Translations under genes and position numbers: made by a program | In this document: positions 1-5,885 of the stretch, piece after piece | Numbering within the stretch: the stretch's first letter is position 1 | Layout of the letters: every line of letters starts with the position of its first letter | Notes under the pieces: generated by a model | The model's input: only the letters and a program-made list of their open reading frames with translations | What the model was told of the DNA's origin: nothing | Database searches by the model: none | Origin: JAJKIP01 sp040509055 | GTDB taxonomy: Bacteria > Bacteroidota > Bacteroidia > Chitinophagales > Chitinophagaceae | Reading direction: 5' to 3' | Length of the DNA: 7,810 bases | NCBI GenBank assembly: GCA_040509055.1 | Contig: JBEVLT010000040.1 | Coordinates: forward strand, 1-7,810

Positions 1-335
1 GGGAGCATCACATGCACCACCACGTTCACATAATCGATCAGCACCCACTGCAGGGATTTGTATCCTTCGTGGTGATAAGGGCCTTCTCCGCATTTTTCCC
101 TTACCTGGTGCTCTACGTGCTCTGCAATAGCCCTTACCTGGGGCTGGCTGCCAGCCTCGCAGATGATAAAAAAATCGGCAACGGCTTCATTGATTTTGCG
201 GAGGTCGAGAGAAATGATGTTTTCTCCTTTTTTATCCTGTATAGCGGCAATGATAGTTTTGAGGATTTTTGAGCTCTTCGTCAACCGTACTACACTTTTT
301 CTCTTACGGTCAGACAGCACTGCAAGTTGTTCCAA
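1..335 (-). CDS. rsfS: Ribosome silencing factor RsfS (Iojap/YbeB family), 3' end cut by window edge
   Basis: RsfS binds ribosomal protein uL14 on the large subunit and blocks subunit joining, lowering translation during starvation or stationary phase (family knowledge). The visible 111 codons contain the family core: an N-terminal helix followed by GENIISLDLRKINEAVADFF (about residues 36-55), the IICEAGSQPQVRAIAEHVE stretch, and the late WVLIDYVNVVVHVM block typical of the C-terminal part of the fold. Family members are usually 105-125 residues, so only a short tail is missing. There is no ATG near the front. TTG at 335-333 is chosen because an in-frame TAA lies just upstream and it gives a start MEQLAVLSD. 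No Shine-Dalgarno is visible, as is common in Bacteroidota. It is divergent from birA, an arrangement I recall as common in this phylum, often with ftsH beyond rsfS. Identity is secure; the exact start is less so. Confidence 0.9.
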   Translation of the reverse strand, partial: MEQLAVLSDRKRKSVVRLTKSSKILKTIIAAIQDKKGENIISLDLRKINEAVADFFIICEAGSQPQVRAIAEHVEHQVREKCGEGPYHHEGYKSLQWVLIDYVNVVVHVML

Positions 336-416
336 TAATGAAATGATTTAGTTAGTGATCGTTCCGGTCAGCCGTAAAGGGGACATATATTGCTACAGGC
401 ATAACCGGAAACATAT

Positions 417-424
417 TTACTTTG
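417..424 (+). promoter_or_regulatory. Possible Bacteroidota -7 promoter box for birA
   Basis: TTACTTTG followed by C matches the Bacteroidota -7 consensus TAnnTTTG at all defined positions except the second. It lies 18 bases before the TTG start of birA in the 107-bp divergent spacer. The nearest upstream TTG (390-392) is 24 bases away, slightly more than the usual 19-21, so the -33 element is not convincing. Its position suits birA; no comparable box is seen for rsfS on the other strand. Confidence 0.35.
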
Positions 425-442
425 CTCAAAAATAGCAATTAA

Positions 443-1291
443 TTGCCATACGCCCCTTCTCAAGCCGGTATCGGCAGGCCATTTATCGAGCTGCAAACCG
501 TTGATAGCACCAACAATTATGCCCTTGACCGGGTACATGCAGGTTTGGCACAACATGGTACTGCTTTTTTTGCCCACCAGCAGGTGGCCGGCAAGGGACA
601 AAGAGGTAAAACCTGGAATGCACCCCGGCACAGCAGCCTGATCCTGAGCGTTGTGATCGATCCCGGACCGCTGCCCTACACCAGCCAGTTCCAGCTCAGC
701 GCCTGCATCGCCGTATCAGCCTGCGAGTTTTTTACCGCCTATGCCGGCGACGCCTCCTGCATCAAGTGGCCCAACGACCTGTACTGGCAGGACAGAAAGG
801 CAGGCGGGATACTGATTGAGAATATCCTTGGGGGAGCAAAAAGAACGGATGACAGTATTAGGATGAAGGACGAAAGGCCTTCATCTGTCATCCATCATCC
901 GTCATCCTCCTGGCAATGGGCCATAGCCGGCATCGGCATCAACCTGAACCAGCCCTCCTTTGCGCAGGAACTGAAAAACCCGGTCTCGCTGCGGCAGATC
1001 ACCGGCCGGGAGAGTGATCCGGTAAGCATGGCAAAGGAACTATGCACCGTGATCGACAAAAACTTTTATCAGCTGATCTCTGAGGGGTTTGACCCGCTGT
1101 ATGCCCGCTACCAGGCACACCTGTATAAAAGAGAACAGCCGGTCCGGTTCAAAAAGGGCGCCCGCGTTTTCGAAGCCACCGTCAAAGGAGTATTACCTGA
1201 CGGCCGCCTGCTGGTACAGCATGCCACGGAAGAGGAGTTTGCCTCCGGCGAAGTGGAATGGCTGATCCCGGGAAAGCCGGCCGCCGGATGA
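443..1291 (+). CDS. birA: Biotin--[acetyl-CoA-carboxylase] ligase, monofunctional, with in-frame repeat insert
   Basis: It activates biotin with ATP to biotinyl-AMP and transfers it to the lysine of biotin carboxyl carrier domains, for example acetyl-CoA carboxylase, in the cytoplasm. The protein has 282 residues. Visible motifs are VDSTN (20-24), the adenylate-binding loop AGKGQRGKTW (49-58), KWPND (108-112), the KAGGILIE segment with the lysine matching E. coli Lys183 (K119), IGINLNQ (164-170), and a C-terminal SH3-like domain (about 232-277). The N-terminal helix-turn-helix of E. coli BirA is absent, so this form should not be a repressor. The start is TTG, because the first internal ATG comes far too late (residue 141). 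Between ILIENILG and WQWAIAGIG, where relatives normally have a very short connection, residues about 132-155 are polar and encoded by a heptad repeat with hairpin potential. The core motifs are intact, so the enzyme is probably active. Confidence 0.95.
   Translation: MPYAPSQAGIGRPFIELQTVDSTNNYALDRVHAGLAQHGTAFFAHQQVAGKGQRGKTWNAPRHSSLILSVVIDPGPLPYTSQFQLSACIAVSACEFFTAYAGDASCIKWPNDLYWQDRKAGGILIENILGGAKRTDDSIRMKDERPSSVIHHPSSSWQWAIAGIGINLNQPSFAQELKNPVSLRQITGRESDPVSMAKELCTVIDKNFYQLISEGFDPLYARYQAHLYKREQPVRFKKGARVFEATVKGVLPDGRLLVQHATEEEFASGEVEWLIPGKPAAG
847..907. repeat. Heptad repeat with hairpin potential inserted in frame within birA
   Basis: The right half is three tandem 7-base units, GTCATCC, ATCATCC and GTCATCC (887-907). 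The left half has the complementary units GGATGAC (847-853), GGATGAA (861-867) and GGACGAA (868-874), with an unrelated heptad at 854-860. An 8-bp perfect stem forms between GATGAAGG (862-869) and CCTTCATC (878-885) around an 8-base loop, and GGATGAC (847-853) can extend it by pairing with 887-893. Composition differs from the surrounding GC-rich coding sequence. It encodes a polar loop of about 20-24 residues without breaking the frame. I read it as a small repetitive element that entered the gene at a tolerated surface loop; the class of element is not known to me. Confidence 0.7.
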
Positions 1292-1370
1292 CCGCGATCA
1301 TCAAAAAAAATGTCCCGGGAGACAACCCGGATCCGTTTCCCTGCGATTTTAAACCTGTAAACAACCCTTA

Positions 1371-1952
1371 TTGCTGCAACCGGAGGAATTACAGATCCAT
1401 ATCAGGGGATGCATCCTGAATGACAGGGAGAGCCAGAAAAAAATCTACCGCTCTTTCTATGGGTATGCCCTGTCCATTTGCCACCGCTACACCAGCCACG
1501 AAGAAGACGCTACCGAGATACTGAATGACGGGTTCCTGAAAATTTTCATTGAAATATACCGGTTCAAACCAGCTTATACCGACACGGTAAGCTCCTTCAA
1601 AGGCTGGCTGCGCAAGATTATGATCTATACAGCCATCGACCATTTCCGGAAAAACCAGAAGCACCAGTTCCTGGGCGAGCTCCATGAGGCCTACCTGCAC
1701 ATCCCCGATGCACAGGAAGATGCTCTCGACAAGCTCTCTTACGAAGAGATACTGGCGGCCATCCGCTGCCTGACACCTGGCTACAGGACGGTGCTGAACC
1801 TTTTTATCATCGAAGGTTTCAGCCACGATGAAATAGCAAAGGAACTGGGCATTTCGGTCGGCACTTCCAAATCGAACCTGGCCAAAGCAAGAAAGCAATT
1901 ACAAAAAATATTACAGCAGCAAAACCAAACAGTGAACAGGAATGTGGTCTGA
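1371..1952 (+). CDS. ECF-type RNA polymerase sigma factor
   Basis: This is a sigma-70 family protein of 193 residues that should direct RNA polymerase to a small set of promoters. Region 2 spans about residues 22-98: DATEILNDGFLKIF (46-59) matches region 2.2, and RKIMIYTAIDHFRKNQK (81-97) matches region 2.3/2.4. Region 4 spans about 124-180, with LTPGYRTVLNLFIIEGFSH (134-152) followed by the helix-turn-helix HDEIAKELGISVGTSKSNL (152-170) and a basic helix. There is no extra C-terminal domain, so it is a minimal ECF factor of the type abundant in Chitinophagaceae. The start is TTG: an in-frame TAA lies at 1350-1352 and the first internal ATG (residue 84) would delete region 2. It lies 79 bp after birA with no obvious promoter or terminator between, and its stop overlaps the next gene by 11 bp, which suggests translational coupling and a sigma/regulator pair. 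Target promoters are unknown. Confidence 0.95.
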   Translation: MLQPEELQIHIRGCILNDRESQKKIYRSFYGYALSICHRYTSHEEDATEILNDGFLKIFIEIYRFKPAYTDTVSSFKGWLRKIMIYTAIDHFRKNQKHQFLGELHEAYLHIPDAQEDALDKLSYEEILAAIRCLTPGYRTVLNLFIIEGFSHDEIAKELGISVGTSKSNLAKARKQLQKILQQQNQTVNRNVV

Positions 1953-3231
1953 AAATATAGATAACAAGATCAGGGCGGCTGCCGCTGAGCACATCCATGA
2001 ACCCGGTGAGAATGCCTGGGGCAGGATGGAGGTATTGCTCGACCAGCATCTTCCCCGCAGGAAAAAGCGCAGGGGATTGCTCTTTTTTCTGCTGCTGGCC
2101 CTGCTGGCAGCCGTACCCGGCTTTTTCCTGGTAAAAAAATATACTGCAGGCAGCCGCACTTCTTCCGTGGTACAGGCCGGTACGCTTCCTGCTTCTGCTG
2201 TACCACAGGATCATCCGGGTCATGCATCTCAATCAACACCGGTTTTGCCGGACACCAGCGATCTGCAGCCTGCAACAGCCGGCAAACAGTTGCCGGCATC
2301 TGCCGGCCAAACCGGAACAATCCGGGTAACTACCATCATACAGGAGCCCGCTCATTCTACCGGGCACCGGGACAGGAAAGAAAACCAACATCATGGTAAC
2401 AGAATGCCGGCGCTGCCGGCCACCGGTAAGGATAAACCGTTGCAGCCAGCATCTTCCGTACAGCTATCTGATCCGCAGGTCACGGCCATAACCAACCTGT
2501 CCAACCAGGAGCAACCGAAATCAGTTCCGGCCATTCCGGCCGACTCGGCCTTGACTGCTGCACCAGCCGCTACTGATACAGCACTCGTTATCATTAAAGA
2601 GGATACACCCGACACGATCATGCAAAAAAGCCGCCCCCAAACAACAGGCAGGATCAGCTTCATTCTTTCTGCTGGCCCGGACATCAGCAGCGTGGGGGGC
2701 AAAACCGGGCAGTGGAAAGCGCAATACGGCATCGGTGTCTCCTTCCGGCTTTCAGACAGGCTGGCCATACGGGCCGGCTTCTACGCCACCCGCAAGATCT
2801 ATTCTGCCGACTCCCTGCATTACCATGCCGGTTTCGACGCACCCTTATACTATAAGCTGTCCAAAGTAGAGGCCGACTGCGCTGTTTATGAGATACCGTT
2901 GCTGCTGACCTGGCATTTTAAACCCACGGGCCGCCACAACTGGTTTGCCGCAGCCGGGGCTTCTTCCCTCATCATGAAAAAGGAAGATTACATAGTATTG
3001 TACCAACTACCATTGGGACCAACCTATAGCCATGCTTATTCCTACTCTAATGAGAACAGCCACCTGTTCTCCATCATTCATTTATCCGGCGGCTACCAGT
3101 ATTCTTTCAATAAACGGCTGGCACTGATGGCTGAGCCTTACATCAAGCTGCCCCTTGCAGGAGTAGGACATGGAAAAGTAAAGCTGAGCAGCGCAGGCAT
3201 ACTGTTCTCGCTTCGCTATTCTCCCTTTTGA
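1942..3231 (+). CDS. Putative trans-envelope anti-sigma/sensor: membrane helix, long linker and outer-membrane beta-barrel
   Basis: This 429-residue protein has three zones. Residues 1-45 are a short cytoplasmic head with ENAWGRMEVLLDQHLP and a basic RRKKRR stop-transfer patch (39-44). Residues 45-64 form one hydrophobic helix. Residues 66-235 are a Pro/Thr/Ser/Ala-rich, poorly ordered linker. Residues 236-429 show about eight amphipathic strands (roughly 236-249, 261-272, 274-288, 313-326, 332-350, 375-390, 393-409, 413-429) ending in Phe, as expected for a small outer-membrane barrel. The segment ADCAVYEIPLLLTW (311-324) fits a pattern I recall from barrel proteins encoded next to Chitinophagaceae sigma factors. 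The ATG lies inside the end of the sigma gene (11-bp overlap). Operon position suggests that it controls that sigma factor, with the head as binding site. That role is inference, as the head is shorter than a classical anti-sigma domain and has no zinc motif. The barrel zone could instead be a periplasmic beta domain. Confidence 0.83.
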   Translation: MWSENIDNKIRAAAAEHIHEPGENAWGRMEVLLDQHLPRRKKRRGLLFFLLLALLAAVPGFFLVKKYTAGSRTSSVVQAGTLPASAVPQDHPGHASQSTPVLPDTSDLQPATAGKQLPASAGQTGTIRVTTIIQEPAHSTGHRDRKENQHHGNRMPALPATGKDKPLQPASSVQLSDPQVTAITNLSNQEQPKSVPAIPADSALTAAPAATDTALVIIKEDTPDTIMQKSRPQTTGRISFILSAGPDISSVGGKTGQWKAQYGIGVSFRLSDRLAIRAGFYATRKIYSADSLHYHAGFDAPLYYKLSKVEADCAVYEIPLLLTWHFKPTGRHNWFAAAGASSLIMKKEDYIVLYQLPLGPTYSHAYSYSNENSHLFSIIHLSGGYQYSFNKRLALMAEPYIKLPLAGVGHGKVKLSSAGILFSLRYSPF

Positions 3232-3264
3232 TAAAATTATGATCAGGCGGCAACTCTGCTATGC

Positions 3265-3289
3265 TGTTTACCGATTCAACAGGTAAACA
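3265..3289. promoter_or_regulatory. Perfect inverted repeat just upstream of the cytochrome lipoprotein start
   Basis: TGTTTACC (3265-3272) and GGTAAACA (3282-3289) are exact reverse complements separated by 9 bases, ending 6 bases before the ATG at 3296. No T-tract follows, so it is not a terminator. It could be an operator for a dimeric regulator or a messenger hairpin that shades the ribosome landing zone. The spacer from 3232 to 3295 is only 64 bp, so this is its main feature. The function is inferred from position only. Confidence 0.5.
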
Positions 3290-3295
3290 TTGCTT

Positions 3296-4132
3296 ATGAG
3301 AAAGCTCAATGCCGCATTGATCATTACTGCGGCCGTCCTGTTCTTTACCTATTCATGCAGCAAAGGTGGCGGCGGTGGCGCTCCTGCACCCAACGATCCC
3401 TGTGCCGGTGTAACGGTTATGCTCACGGCTACCGTGACCAATACCAGCAGCGCGGCAGCAGCCGATGGAAGTATTGCTGCCACTGCCACAGGAGGATCAG
3501 GCTTTACGTATCGTCTCAACAGCGGCGCTTTCCAGGCTTCCGGCACCTTCACCAACCTGGCAGCAGGCACCTACACCATCACGGCAAAGAATGCCAATGG
3601 CTGCACCGGCTCACAACAATTTACCGTAGTGGCCGGCAATGCCTGTGCAGGCATCACGATCAATATAAACACCACAACGGCCACGGCCATACCCTGCCAG
3701 GCCGCCAATGGCAGCATTACAGCTGCGGCTACCGGCAGCACCGGGTTTACTTATTCGCTGAATGGGGGCGCGTTCCAGGCATCGGGCACCTTCAACGGCC
3801 TTGCCGCAGGCGCTTATAATATTACAGCCAAAGACGTGAACGGTTGCACCGGTAATGTCAACGTGAACATTGCTGCAGCAACACGCGGTCCGCTCTTTAC
3901 CGCTGTACGCACCTTGCTGGATGCCAACTGCATCAGCTGTCACAACAACAGCCAGTCAGAAGGAGGAATGAACTGGACGGTGGACTGCAATGTGATCACC
4001 AGCCAGGCGAGGATCAAGGCCAGGGCGGTAGACAACAATCCTTCACCGATGCCCCCTACCGGCCCCTTGTCTCAGGCAGATAAAAACAAGATCACGAACT
4101 GGATCAACGCAGGCGGCCGGTATACAGACTGA
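3296..4132 (+). CDS. Lipoprotein with two SprB-like repeats and a C-terminal monoheme cytochrome c domain
   Basis: The protein has 278 residues from ATG 3296; a TTG two codons earlier is also possible. Residues 1-20 are a lipoprotein signal with lipidation at Cys21 (TYSC), followed by a Gly-rich tether SKGGGGG. Two repeat modules of period 81 residues follow (Cys36-Val111 and Cys117-Ile192), each with GSI, GGAFQASGTF or SGAFQASGTF, LAAG.Y.ITAK and NGCTG; they resemble the SprB repeat of Bacteroidota surface proteins. Residues about 197-278 contain CISCH (212-216), a c-type heme attachment site, and SPMPPTGPLS with Met252 as likely distal ligand, then WINAGG. This fits a monoheme class I-like cytochrome domain. 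It is probably outer-membrane anchored, perhaps surface exposed, and involved in electron transfer or heme-based sensing; no substrate can be named. It follows the sigma/barrel pair by 64 bp and ends at a strong terminator, so it may be the last gene of that operon or a target of the sigma factor. Confidence 0.86.
   Translation: MRKLNAALIITAAVLFFTYSCSKGGGGGAPAPNDPCAGVTVMLTATVTNTSSAAAADGSIAATATGGSGFTYRLNSGAFQASGTFTNLAAGTYTITAKNANGCTGSQQFTVVAGNACAGITININTTTATAIPCQAANGSITAAATGSTGFTYSLNGGAFQASGTFNGLAAGAYNITAKDVNGCTGNVNVNIAAATRGPLFTAVRTLLDANCISCHNNSQSEGGMNWTVDCNVITSQARIKARAVDNNPSPMPPTGPLSQADKNKITNWINAGGRYTD
3401..3628 (+). repeat. SprB-like repeat module 1 (coding)
   Basis: This is the first copy of an internal protein repeat in the cytochrome lipoprotein. 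It starts at the Cys of PCAGVT and runs through GSIAATATGGSGFTYRLNSG, AFQASGTFTNLAAGTYTITAK and NGCTG. The same landmarks recur exactly 81 codons later. The nucleotide copies have diverged at many third positions, so this is an old duplication rather than a recent one. Confidence 0.8.
3644..3871 (+). repeat. SprB-like repeat module 2 (coding)
   Basis: This is the second copy, from the Cys of ACAGIT through GSITAAATGSTGFTYSLNGG, AFQASGTFNGLAAGAYNITAK and NGCTG, aligned to module 1 without gaps at a spacing of 243 bases. It carries one extra Cys (IPCQA) not found in module 1. The cytochrome domain begins a few residues after it ends. Confidence 0.8.
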
Positions 4133-4152
4133 CCCTTACCCTATAGCTCCGG

Positions 4153-4190
4153 AAAGCAGGTGAAAGCATCACCTGCTTTTCTTTTATTTT
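4153..4190 (+). terminator. Intrinsic terminator after the cytochrome lipoprotein gene
   Basis: AAAGCAGGTGA (4153-4163) pairs perfectly with TCACCTGCTTT (4169-4179) around the 5-base loop AAGCA, followed by a T-rich run through 4190. It lies 20 bp after the lipoprotein stop codon and closes the plus-strand transcription unit. Confidence 0.87.
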
Positions 4191-4286
4191 CATCGCCGGT
4201 ACGCAGGAATCAATCAACACGGGTCACAACAAGGCTTATTTCGTTGCCTTCCTACTATGCAGGATAGCCGCGTGCTGCATAACCGG

Positions 4287-4320
4287 AAAACAACAAGGCT
4301 CCTGCAGGAATACAGGAGCC
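4287..4320 (-). terminator. Intrinsic terminator after the DUF5777-type barrel gene, possibly bidirectional
   Basis: On the minus strand GGCTCCTG (4320-4313) pairs with CAGGAGCC (4304-4297) around an 8-base loop, followed by TTGTTGTTTT (4296-4287). It lies 26 bp past the stop codon of the minus-strand gene. On the plus strand the same stem is followed by GCATTTTT, so it may also stop residual rightward transcription. It shares the 214-bp convergent spacer with the plus-strand terminator; no gene is seen in that spacer. Confidence 0.77.
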
Positions 4321-4346
4321 GCATTTTTACCAACTGTGCTGTGAAA

Positions 4347-5303
4347 CTATTTTTTGTTCCGCTTCTTCCAGAGCAGGTCGAAATCCCGCGATACCGTGAA
4401 CCCCCAGCGAAACTGGCCCTTGCCCCAGGAGGTAACGGTACGCGCCAGGAACCTGTTTTCCAGGATATCGGTAGCATTGGTAAAGTTCAGGTGAAACACA
4501 TGGCCACCGGTCAGTATCTCCAGCCCTACACCCAATACATCACGGAAATGAATATTCCGGGCTGCAAACGAATCGATCACACCCTGGCCGCGAAACGTAT
4601 GTGCGTAATCGACAAGAAGGCTGTAGCGCCCGCCCAGGTGCAGGCGGAGGGCTGCCCCCAGGGCGAAAAGACTTTTTTCATCATAGGGCAACACGAAATT
4701 GCGGTGTACATACGAAGGGCTGAGCTGCAGGCTCAGGCGCTTGCCAAATTTCCGGGCGATCATCAGCTGCACTACATTGCTGAGCCGGTTGGAGAATTCA
4801 TCGCCAAATGCATTTTCCGACTCAGGATTGGTACCCGCCTTCATGCCGGAAACCACCTGGTTGGCAAACAACGCCAGCGACAGAGGTTTGCGCAGATCGT
4901 TTTCTGCCTGCTGCAGCACCACATATTTCAATGCCAGCTCATACAGTTGCTGCACCGGTCCGCTGCCTTTGTACCGGGCAGCAGCAATGTTCACCCGGTC
5001 GCTGAGGCCATACCAGAAGCCGATACGTACATCGGCAGCATTATCGAGCCCGAAAAAATTTTTGATCCCGCCCAGGTCTCCGCCGGCGTCACCAAAGTTG
5101 TGCACCACGCGAAATTCCAGGACGCCTTTGCGCAGGGCCTGCACGGTGGTCATATTGATCAACCGGGGAGAATAAAAGATATGTGCCGGTTCTGCTTGCT
5201 TCTGCTGCAGCGGTGCAGACATTGCTGAAACGACAGTCGTATCCTGCGCAATTCCCTGCAGCATTATGCAACATGCTGCCAGGGCAATAAGGCTTCTCAT
5301 CAT
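4347..5303 (-). CDS. DUF5777-family outer-membrane beta-barrel protein
   Basis: This 318-residue exported protein has a Sec signal peptide (residues 1-19, likely cleaved before Gln20 after GIA). After a short tether it shows the features I associate with DUF5777: SPRLINMTTVQALRKGVLEF followed by HNFGD, then FGLDNAADVRIGFWYGLSDR (about residues 84-103). The remainder alternates amphipathic strands with short turns, consistent with an outer-membrane barrel. The strands run to the C-terminal WGFTVSRDFDLLW, followed by a basic KKRNKK tail. The molecular function of the family is unknown. ATGs at 5303 and 5300 are equally good starts; a TTG at 5306 is also in frame. It lies 89 bp downstream of bcp with no clear terminator between, so cotranscription is possible, and it ends at a terminator. 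It is convergent with the cytochrome lipoprotein gene. The family name comes from recognised motifs, not a search. Confidence 0.83.
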   Translation of the reverse strand: MMRSLIALAACCIMLQGIAQDTTVVSAMSAPLQQKQAEPAHIFYSPRLINMTTVQALRKGVLEFRVVHNFGDAGGDLGGIKNFFGLDNAADVRIGFWYGLSDRVNIAAARYKGSGPVQQLYELALKYVVLQQAENDLRKPLSLALFANQVVSGMKAGTNPESENAFGDEFSNRLSNVVQLMIARKFGKRLSLQLSPSYVHRNFVLPYDEKSLFALGAALRLHLGGRYSLLVDYAHTFRGQGVIDSFAARNIHFRDVLGVGLEILTGGHVFHLNFTNATDILENRFLARTVTSWGKGQFRWGFTVSRDFDLLWKKRNKK

Positions 5304-5392
5304 CAATAGTTTTGAGTTGCCTTATGAATCGGAGGAATATCAAAACGAGTTGCCTGAACCACTAAGATTGCCGGGAGTCAGGAAATAGTTTT

Positions 5393-5878
5393 CTATCCCT
5401 TCCAGGCTGCTATGATCTCTTCTGCGTGCGCCTTGTTCTTCGGCCGCAGGAAGATCTTCCGGATGATCCCTTTTTCATCGATCACAAACGTGGTGCGGTG
5501 CACCCCCATGTAGTGGTGGCCAAACATTTGCTTTTCGCCCCATACGCCGTATTTCTCCAGTATCTTATGCCTGGTGTCGGCAATGAGTGTAAATGGCAGG
5601 CTGAATTTCTCTTCGAATTTCTTGTGCTTCTTTTCATCATCCGGGCTTACACCGACCACTTCAAAACCATGCTGCTTCAGCAAGGCATAGTTGTCCCGCA
5701 GGTTGCAGGCCTGGATGGTACAGGTAGGCGTATCGTCCTCGGGGTAGAAATACAGCACCAGTTTCCTGCCTTTGTAATCGCCCAGCGATATTTTCTGCCC
5801 ATCCTGGCCCGTTCCGGTAAAGGCCGGCGCCTTGTCTCCTTCCTGCAGGAGCTTGTCTGTCCCGGTTTTGGCTGCCAT
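5393..5878 (-). CDS. bcp: Thioredoxin-dependent thiol peroxidase (Bcp/PrxQ peroxiredoxin)
   Basis: It reduces hydrogen peroxide and organic hydroperoxides using thioredoxin as electron donor, in the cytoplasm, as no signal peptide is present. It has 161 residues, the usual family length. The active-site segment YFYPEDDTPTCTIQACNLRD (43-62) holds the peroxidatic Cys53 in a P..DTPTCT context and the resolving Cys58 five residues later, the atypical 2-Cys BCP arrangement. Also present are GVSPDD (76-81), YGVWGEK (110-116) and HRTTFVID (127-134) with the conserved active-site Arg128. The ATG at 5878 lies 7 bp after the M23 peptidase stop codon, so the two genes are almost certainly cotranscribed. 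The protein looks complete and active. There is no obvious functional tie to the peptidase beyond sharing a message. Confidence 0.96.
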   Translation of the reverse strand: MAAKTGTDKLLQEGDKAPAFTGTGQDGQKISLGDYKGRKLVLYFYPEDDTPTCTIQACNLRDNYALLKQHGFEVVGVSPDDEKKHKKFEEKFSLPFTLIADTRHKILEKYGVWGEKQMFGHHYMGVHRTTFVIDEKGIIRKIFLRPKNKAHAEEIIAAWKG

Positions 5879-5885
5879 ATGCTTA

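Noticed and set aside
1292..1370. TCCCGGGA palindrome and nearby CCGG repeats between birA and the sigma gene
   Set aside because: The dyad is short in GC-rich DNA, without a T-tract or a recognisable promoter box. It is not enough to call a terminator or operator.
1389..1898. 169-codon open frame antisense to the sigma factor gene
   Set aside because: The plus strand encodes intact sigma regions 2 and 4, and the antisense product has no recognisable features.
4256..4281. 7-bp inverted repeat TATGCAG/CTGCATA in the convergent spacer
   Set aside because: The stem is short with a 12-base loop and no T-run, and it lies between two better terminators. It is compatible with chance.
4226..4300. 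11-base direct repeat ACAACAAGGCT at 4226-4236 and 4290-4300
   Set aside because: It has only two copies, low complexity and no flanking element ends, and part of the second copy belongs to the terminator. There is no evidence of an attachment site or mobile element.
4257..5228. Long open frame on the plus strand opposite the DUF5777-type gene
   Set aside because: The translation has no recognisable domain and mirrors the coding constraints of the opposite strand, where a signal peptide and barrel strands are evident.
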